From Bacteroidales bacterium (GTDB lineage Bacteria; Bacteroidota; Bacteroidia; Bacteroidales; VadinHA17): a stretch of DNA of 39,952 nt. The first letter of the stretch is position 1, and every line of letters begins with the position of its first letter. Made by a program: the position numbers and the translations under genes. Positions 34,155 through 39,952 of this stretch are shown here, piece after piece. Where the stretch lies: positions 1-39,952 of the forward strand of contig WOYX01000058.1 in the NCBI GenBank assembly GCA_011620595.1, given 5' to 3'. Below the pieces are notes generated by a model. The model worked only from the letters and a program-made list of their open reading frames with translations, searched no databases and was not told the DNA's origin.

Positions 34155-35570
34155 ATGGATATAAGAAGTGCCGTTGAAAAGGCTTTTATAAGGTGGAAGG
34201 GCTCACCACCCGAGGTGATGACAAGATTGCCACAGTCAGGCTCTGACAGGGTCTATTTCAGATTGGTATATCCCGAAGACCAGGTCATCGGTGCCTATAA
34301 CCCCAGCCGCGAGGAAAACGATGCCTTCGTTGGTTTCTCCAATCACTTCAGGTCAAAGGGACTGCATGTCCCGGAAGTATTTGTCTATTACCCTGACGAG
34401 AAAATATATTTTCTTGAGGACCTTGGCGACATGAACCTCTTTACATGGCTTGCACAGAGACCCGACGAGGAGCGTTTCAACAGCGAGACCGAGGAGCTGT
34501 TCATGACCATTGCTGCCGACCTGGTGAAGATACAGACAGAGGGCATAAAGGGACTCGACCTCTCACTCTGCTATCCGCATCGCAGCTTTGACCGGCAGAG
34601 CATAGTGTGGGATATGAACTACTACAAGTACATGTTCCTGAAACTAATCGCCGCACCCTTCAACGAGACACGGCTTGAGCGCGACTTTGAGGCCCTCACA
34701 CAGTTTTTGCTTGATGCGGGGCAGGATTATTTTCTCTTCCGCGATTTCCAGACCGCCAACATTATGCTCAGGGATGGCACTCCGTGGTATATTGACTACC
34801 AGGGAGGCAGGCTTGGCGCTCCACACTATGACATCGCCTCGCTGGTCTATGATGCCAAAGCTTATATACCTGCGGAGCTGAGGAAAAAGACCCTTGACCG
34901 GCACCTGCACCTGTTTGCCGAGGCAACAGGCACACCCAAAGACTCACTTGCCAGGTATAGCGGAGCCTTCACACTCATAAGGCTGATGCAGGCCCTGGGG
35001 GCCTTCGGCTTCAGGGGACTGCATGAAAATAAACCTACTTTCAGTGAGAGCATTGTCCCGGCCGTAGAACTTATGAATGAGCTTCTTGCGGGCGACGATC
35101 TGTGCATTGACCTCCCGGAACTCAGAAAAGCCTCAGAGGCGGTACCGCTGCAGAGAAAATACCGCATACTGTCGCACTACCAGCAGATGGTAACCATAAA
35201 CATTCAGAGTTTCTCCTATGTCAAGGGAAAGACTGTCAACTATGACAACGGCGGCGGATTCGTGTTCGACTGCAGGGGACTGCGTAACCCGGCACATGTG
35301 CCTGAACTGAGTGATCTGACGGGATCTGACCCGGCGATTGCAGAGTTTTTCGGAAATGATGACGAGGCCATCGCCTTCGCCGGAGACTGCTCAAACATCA
35401 TACGCAATTCACTCCCTATGCTGAGACGAAAGGGTGTGCTGGAGATTAATGTGGCCTTCGGATGTATCGGAGGCCAGCACCGCTCGGTGTGGTGCGCCGC
35501 AAAGGTGGCATCAATGCTCTCAGCCATGCCCGGGGTATCAGTATCGGTAACTCATTCGGAACTGCAGTGA
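34155..35570 (+). CDS. AmgK-like sugar kinase fused to RapZ C-terminal domain
   Basis: Fusion (471 aa). Residues about 1-330 are an aminoglycoside-phosphotransferase-fold kinase like AmgK, the anomeric MurNAc/GlcNAc kinase: EDLGD hinge, catalytic loop R196-D197-F-Q-T-A-N202 and metal-binding D214 in IDYQGG. Residues about 345-471 match the C-terminal domain of RapZ: VFDCRGLRNPAHVPELSDLTG, and G436-C-I-G-G-Q-H442-R-S, equal to the RapZ GCTGGKHRS motif. The RapZ N-terminal P-loop domain is absent; the kinase takes its place. In E. coli RapZ that C-terminal part binds glucosamine-6-phosphate and RNA. The stop codon overlaps the next start (TGATG). MurNAc or GlcNAc phosphorylation at C1 is the likely reaction. 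Confidence 0.9.
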   Translation: MDIRSAVEKAFIRWKGSPPEVMTRLPQSGSDRVYFRLVYPEDQVIGAYNPSREENDAFVGFSNHFRSKGLHVPEVFVYYPDEKIYFLEDLGDMNLFTWLAQRPDEERFNSETEELFMTIAADLVKIQTEGIKGLDLSLCYPHRSFDRQSIVWDMNYYKYMFLKLIAAPFNETRLERDFEALTQFLLDAGQDYFLFRDFQTANIMLRDGTPWYIDYQGGRLGAPHYDIASLVYDAKAYIPAELRKKTLDRHLHLFAEATGTPKDSLARYSGAFTLIRLMQALGAFGFRGLHENKPTFSESIVPAVELMNELLAGDDLCIDLPELRKASEAVPLQRKYRILSHYQQMVTINIQSFSYVKGKTVNYDNGGGFVFDCRGLRNPAHVPELSDLTGSDPAIAEFFGNDDEAIAFAGDCSNIIRNSLPMLRRKGVLEINVAFGCIGGQHRSVWCAAKVASMLSAMPGVSVSVTHSELQ

Positions 35571-36292
35571 TGAAAGCGATGATTTTTGCTGCGGGACTCG
35601 GCACACGGATGGGAGAGATGACCCGGACAAAACCCAAGGCCCTGACTGACATCAATGGCAGCACCATGCTGCAGCTGACCACAGAAAAACTGGTGGCTGC
35701 CGGCTTTGATGACCTCATAATCAATATTCATCATCACCCTGACCAGATGATGGAGGAGGTGGAGAAACTGCGCGGCATGGGATATGCCATCACCGTCTCC
35801 GATGAGAGTCAGGAGCTGCTCGATACCGCCGGCGGACTGCTGAAGGTGAGAGACTTCTTTGACGACCGTCCCTTTATCTGCCATAACGTCGATGAGTTTA
35901 CTGACTTCAGTCTCACCGAAATGTATCGCCGCCACACCGAATCGGGAGCCCTTGCTACCCTCGCCGTAAGACACAGGCCGGGTAACAGGCAGCTGCTCGT
36001 TGATGCCGGAGGCCGCATAAGAGGATGGCGCAATAATGCCACCAAAGAGGAGATAATAACAGTCGCCAGCAGCAAAAAGCTGGATGAGGTGGGCTTCTCA
36101 GGCATCCAGGTGCTCTCACCTGCGATATTTGAGATGATGCCGGCAGGAATATATTCCCTGACATCACTATACCTAACACTCGCCAGGGATAACCTGGTAA
36201 TGTCATTCCTTCACGATGAAGGATACTGGTTCGACTGCGGCACACCGCAGAGTCTCGAAAAGATAAGAAAACACCTTGCGAAACAGGCTTGA
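35570..36292 (+). CDS. MurU-like sugar-1-phosphate nucleotidyltransferase
   Basis: Nucleotidyltransferase (240 aa) of the MurU/RmlA fold. The signature is MIFAAGLGTRMGEMTRTKPKAL near the N-terminus (split by eye: AAGLGTRM, then TKPKAL), and HNVDEFTDFSL provides the metal Asp region. In the AmgK-MurU pathway MurU turns MurNAc-1-phosphate plus UTP into UDP-MurNAc, bypassing de novo synthesis. The start at 35570 overlaps the stop of the kinase gene by one base and gives the expected N-terminus; the longer frame from 35462 lies inside the kinase gene. Mannose-1-phosphate guanylyltransferase-like activity is an alternative, but the kinase partner favours MurU. Confidence 0.88.
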   Translation: MKAMIFAAGLGTRMGEMTRTKPKALTDINGSTMLQLTTEKLVAAGFDDLIINIHHHPDQMMEEVEKLRGMGYAITVSDESQELLDTAGGLLKVRDFFDDRPFICHNVDEFTDFSLTEMYRRHTESGALATLAVRHRPGNRQLLVDAGGRIRGWRNNATKEEIITVASSKKLDEVGFSGIQVLSPAIFEMMPAGIYSLTSLYLTLARDNLVMSFLHDEGYWFDCGTPQSLEKIRKHLAKQA

Positions 36293-36447
36293 TTGCGTCG
36301 ACAGCTGCAGGAAGGCTTACAGAGAGACCATAACCGTAGACCATCCCGCCGGCCCGGGAAATATTTCCGTAGCAGCCTGGGTTACAGCCTGGAGGCAGAC
36401 TAAAGTGGCAGAGAGACCGGCCAGAGCAACCAGTAGAAAAAGCCGGA

Positions 36448-37377
36448 CTACATCAGCTTCTTTTTCCTGAGAATAAAGACCCCTAACAGGGCAAGCAACA
36501 CGGATCCTCCCAGGATGAACCAGAAGGCATTCATGCTGTTTTCCAGCCTGTTGGGGACATTCATGCCGTAGAAGCTGGCAATGAGGGTGGGAATCATCAG
36601 CACAATCGTCACTATAGTCAGCGACTTCATCACGATGTTCAGATTATTTGATATCACCGATGCAAAGGCATCCATCATTCCGCTCTGAATGTCACTGTAG
36701 ATCTTGGCCATCTCAATAGCCTGACGGTTCTCAATCATCGCCTCCTCCAGCAGGTCAGACGAGAACTCGTAATCGCGTATCCACTTGGAATTCTTGAGCT
36801 TGAGCATCATCATCTCATTTGACCGCAACGAGGTGGTAAAGTAAACAAGACACTTCTCCATCTTCAGCAGACGGTGAAGCTCCTGGTTGCGCGTCGACTT
36901 CTCCAGGTCCTGCTCGATCATCGCCGTCTGGTTGTTGATCTGCTTCAGGTAGCGGTGGTAAAACATGGTGGTACGCAGGAAGAGGTGGAGTATCAGGTCT
37001 ATCTTCGTCTCAATTGTTATGCCCTTGCCGCTGCGACTGAAGAAATCGTCGAGCACCTCATTGTTCCTGTGGCAGATGATGACCAGACTCTCCTTCTTCA
37101 GCACCAGCCCCAGGGGAATGGTAGTGAAGGGAAAACCGTTAGACTGATTCTGGTACGGAATACGGTAGATCATCAGCAGCATGTCATCCTCAATCTCCAT
37201 ACGCGATCGCTCGTCAACGTCAAGAATGTCAGTAAGAAAATCATCAGGGACCTTCAGCGTGGTCTTTAAAATACCAATCTCTGACGGTGTCGGGTCAGTG
37301 ACGTTGACAATACAGCCCTTTTCGAAAGAATTTAACGGAAGGAGACCGTTTGGGATCATCTGCCAGTAAGTAATCAT
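36448..37377 (-). CDS. CorA-type divalent cation transporter
   Basis: CorA-family magnesium/cobalt channel (309 aa). A cytoplasmic alpha/beta domain comes first (about 1-120), then long helices (about 130-240). Two membrane segments close the protein (about 253-272 and 282-302), with the selectivity motif Y-G-M-N-V after the first. The usual loop E-x-P/M varies here (NVPNRLEN). It should be an inner-membrane pentamer importing magnesium. The ATG at 37377 has a strong AGGAGG six bases upstream, rare in this window; this supports the first start over Met7. It is divergent from the carboxyspermidine pair. No Mg-sensing riboswitch is recognisable in the 100-base leader. Confidence 0.92.
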   Translation of the reverse strand: MITYWQMIPNGLLPLNSFEKGCIVNVTDPTPSEIGILKTTLKVPDDFLTDILDVDERSRMEIEDDMLLMIYRIPYQNQSNGFPFTTIPLGLVLKKESLVIICHRNNEVLDDFFSRSGKGITIETKIDLILHLFLRTTMFYHRYLKQINNQTAMIEQDLEKSTRNQELHRLLKMEKCLVYFTTSLRSNEMMMLKLKNSKWIRDYEFSSDLLEEAMIENRQAIEMAKIYSDIQSGMMDAFASVISNNLNIVMKSLTIVTIVLMIPTLIASFYGMNVPNRLENSMNAFWFILGGSVLLALLGVFILRKKKLM

Positions 37378-37383
37378 ATAATA

Positions 37384-37389
37384 CCTCCT
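37384..37389 (-). promoter_or_regulatory. Strong Shine-Dalgarno of the corA-type gene
   Basis: AGGAGG on the minus strand, 6 bases ahead of the ATG. With infC this is one of the two clear Shine-Dalgarno sites I noticed. Confidence 0.75.
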
Positions 37390-37557
37390 ATTTATATTCC
37401 ACGGAGGTACCTGTCGCCAGCTTACCTCAGCAGAACGAAATTAAAACAACGGTTCGCGTGATAATCGTCCATTTAAGACAATAGTGTTGATACGACTGCA
37501 AAAATATAACTTTTACGTTAACCCGCATCCGGGGCTTAAAAAAATGTCCGGAAAAAT

Positions 37558-37565
37558 TACCTTTG
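37558..37565 (+). promoter_or_regulatory. -7 box for the carboxyspermidine genes
   Basis: TACCTTTG matches TAnnTTTG and lies 23 bases before the chosen ATG at 37589, inside the longer possible frame from 37484. This supports the shorter start. Confidence 0.65.
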
Positions 37566-37588
37566 TGCATAACCTAAATTATCTGCAG

Positions 37589-38785
<1,197 letters not shown>

Positions 38786-38786
38786 G

Positions 38787-39923
38787 ATGATAGACTACCA
38801 AAATGTCCCCTCGCCCTGCTACGTGATAGAGGAAGAGCGCCTGAGGCGTAACCTGGAAACCATAAAACATGTGGCTGACGCCTCCGGCGCAGAGATAATA
38901 CTGGCCTTCAAGGGTTTTGCCATGTGGTCTGTCTTCCCGATAGTGTGCGAATATATTTCCGGTGCTGCTGCCAGCTCAATGCATGAGGCCCGCCTTTGCT
39001 ACGAGGAGATGGGCATGCCGGCACATACTTATTCCCCCGTCTTCAGGCGCGAGGAGTTCGGTAACATACTGCGCTACAGCTCACACATAACCTTTAACTC
39101 ACTGGCACAGTACCGTAAGTTCGCCCCTGTGCTCAAACGCGAGGGACAGCATATCTCACCGGGACTCCGGATCAACCCTGAGTTCTCCGGGGTTGCCCAT
39201 GGCATCTATAATCCATGCTCCCCCGGCTCAAGGTTGGGTGTCACGGCTGCCGACCTGAAGGAGGGACTGCCGGATGGGGTGGAAGGACTCCATTTTCACG
39301 TGCTGTTTGAATCCGACTCCTATGCCCTGGAAAAGGTGCTCAATGCCGTTGATGAGAAATTCGGACACCTGCTGCCTCATCTCAAATGGATCAATATGGG
39401 AGGGGGACACCTGATGACCGGGAGAAACTACAACACGGAACATCTTATAGGATTGCTTCGTGAATTCCGCCGCAAGTACGGCATTCATATCATTCTTGAA
39501 CCTGGCAGCGCCTTCGCCTGGGAGACGGGTGAGCTTGTCTCCACGGTGGAAGATATCGTCGAGCGTGACGGCATCAAAACGGCTATCCTTGATGTCTCAT
39601 TCACCGCCCATATGCCCGACTGCCTGGAGATGCCCTACAAGCCGGTAATCATAGGCGCCTTTGAACCCGTGCCGGGAAAACCGACTTACCGCATGGGCGG
39701 TAACTCATGCCTCTCCGGCGACTTCATGGGCGACTGGTCATTTCACCGCGAGTTGAAACCGGGCGACCGCATCGTGTTCTGGGATATGATCCACTATACC
39801 ATGGTCAAGACCACAACATTCAACGGAGTGCCGCATCCCCATATCGGCATCTGGACCGCCGGTCAGAAATTCCGGCTCGTGCGCGAATTTGAATATGAAG
39901 ACTACCGGAATAGACTCTCCTAG
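38787..39923 (+). CDS. nspC: Carboxy(nor)spermidine decarboxylase
   Basis: Fold-type III PLP decarboxylase (378 aa) that releases CO2 from carboxyspermidine/carboxynorspermidine to yield spermidine/norspermidine. The PLP lysine is in LAFKGFAMWS (about residue 40), followed by the family's AASSMHEARL. HFHVLFESDS and the MGGGHLMT phosphate-binding glycines also fit NspC rather than LysA or ornithine decarboxylase. The start at 38787 lies one base after the stop of the dehydrogenase gene; the longer frame from 38703 would overlap that gene. The two genes are one operon. Spermidine is the usual product in Bacteroidetes. Confidence 0.95.
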   Translation: MIDYQNVPSPCYVIEEERLRRNLETIKHVADASGAEIILAFKGFAMWSVFPIVCEYISGAAASSMHEARLCYEEMGMPAHTYSPVFRREEFGNILRYSSHITFNSLAQYRKFAPVLKREGQHISPGLRINPEFSGVAHGIYNPCSPGSRLGVTAADLKEGLPDGVEGLHFHVLFESDSYALEKVLNAVDEKFGHLLPHLKWINMGGGHLMTGRNYNTEHLIGLLREFRRKYGIHIILEPGSAFAWETGELVSTVEDIVERDGIKTAILDVSFTAHMPDCLEMPYKPVIIGAFEPVPGKPTYRMGGNSCLSGDFMGDWSFHRELKPGDRIVFWDMIHYTMVKTTTFNGVPHPHIGIWTAGQKFRLVREFEYEDYRNRLS

Positions 39924-39927
39924 AGGA

Positions 39928-39952
39928 CAGTCTTCAGTCCCCAGTCTTCAGT
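39928..39952. repeat. CAGTCTTCAGT direct repeat at window edge
   Basis: Two exact 11-nt copies (39928-39938 and 39942-39952) begin 4 bases after the nspC stop and run off the window. The core resembles the octamer array at 1-54 and the spacer at 26536-26577. Confidence 0.7.

Noticed and set aside
36293-36447. Possible small gene between murU-like and corA-type genes
   Set aside because: The only frame (36276-36470) overlaps both neighbours, has no start context and reads no known family.
37378-37480. Possible magnesium riboswitch ahead of the corA-type gene
   Set aside because: No M-box or ykkC-like conserved elements can be recognised in the 100-base leader; only a Shine-Dalgarno site is evident.

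Overview
The window is a gene-dense piece of a Bacteroidota chromosome, most likely from an anaerobic or environmental Bacteroidales-type lineage. The basis is: recurrent Bacteroidetes-type -7 promoter boxes (TAnnTTTG) in front of genes and tRNAs; few Shine-Dalgarno sites; lipoprotein signals of the SSC/TSC/AGC type; a long-insert signal peptidase I; the carboxyspermidine-type polyamine gene pair; and a GH3/beta-lactamase-like fusion. The taxon is inferred from these family traits, not from a marker-gene search.

Layout. 1-4000: a tandem octamer repeat, a prolyl oligopeptidase lipoprotein and a convergent M28 peptidase. 4000-9420: mutS2, then a 568-bp repeat-bearing gap with two 94-bp units each carrying an inverted repeat, then an unusual fusion of a sulfite-oxidase-like N-terminal part to an isoaspartyl peptidase/L-asparaginase, followed by a 5'-truncated group II intron. 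9421-11672 (minus): an ECF sigma factor, a one-TM protein and a KYG-repeat exported protein, which look like one envelope-stress operon. 11758-15028 (minus): a membrane protein, a collapsed M28 peptidase pseudogene, ornithine aminotransferase and trmD. 15118-20004: a YegP-like protein, an amidohydrolase lipoprotein, an MFS transporter and lepB. 20005-23476: a heptamer repeat tract, then thrS-infC-rpmI-rplT (minus), with infC apparently starting at AUA behind a strong Shine-Dalgarno. 23633-26372: a PKD lipoprotein, an SSS-family transporter and a small membrane protein. 26587-29072 (minus): lysC-lysA. 29402-29650: two tRNA-Leu genes. 29743-36292: a divergent amino-sugar/peptidoglycan recycling locus. 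36448-39923: a CorA-type transporter and the carboxy(nor)spermidine dehydrogenase/decarboxylase pair.

The most interesting unit is 29743-36292. A secreted NagZ-like GH3 domain fused to a serine beta-lactamase-like domain is divergent from an operon of a NagX/HGSNAT-type membrane acyltransferase, an AmgK-like sugar kinase fused to a RapZ C-terminal domain, and a MurU-like nucleotidyltransferase. AmgK plus MurU is the known route from MurNAc to UDP-MurNAc. The RapZ C-terminal domain is known in E. coli as a glucosamine-6-phosphate sensing module. The fused protein could therefore be a kinase with a built-in amino-sugar sensor. That reading is inference.

Several gene starts were moved downstream from the longest reading frame because a -7 promoter box falls inside the longer frame (lepB, thrS, the SSS transporter, the carboxyspermidine dehydrogenase) or because a signal peptide or overlap decides it. 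Much of the intergenic DNA is short-period repeat (CTTCAGAC octamers, AATCGCA heptamers), which creates false reading frames.
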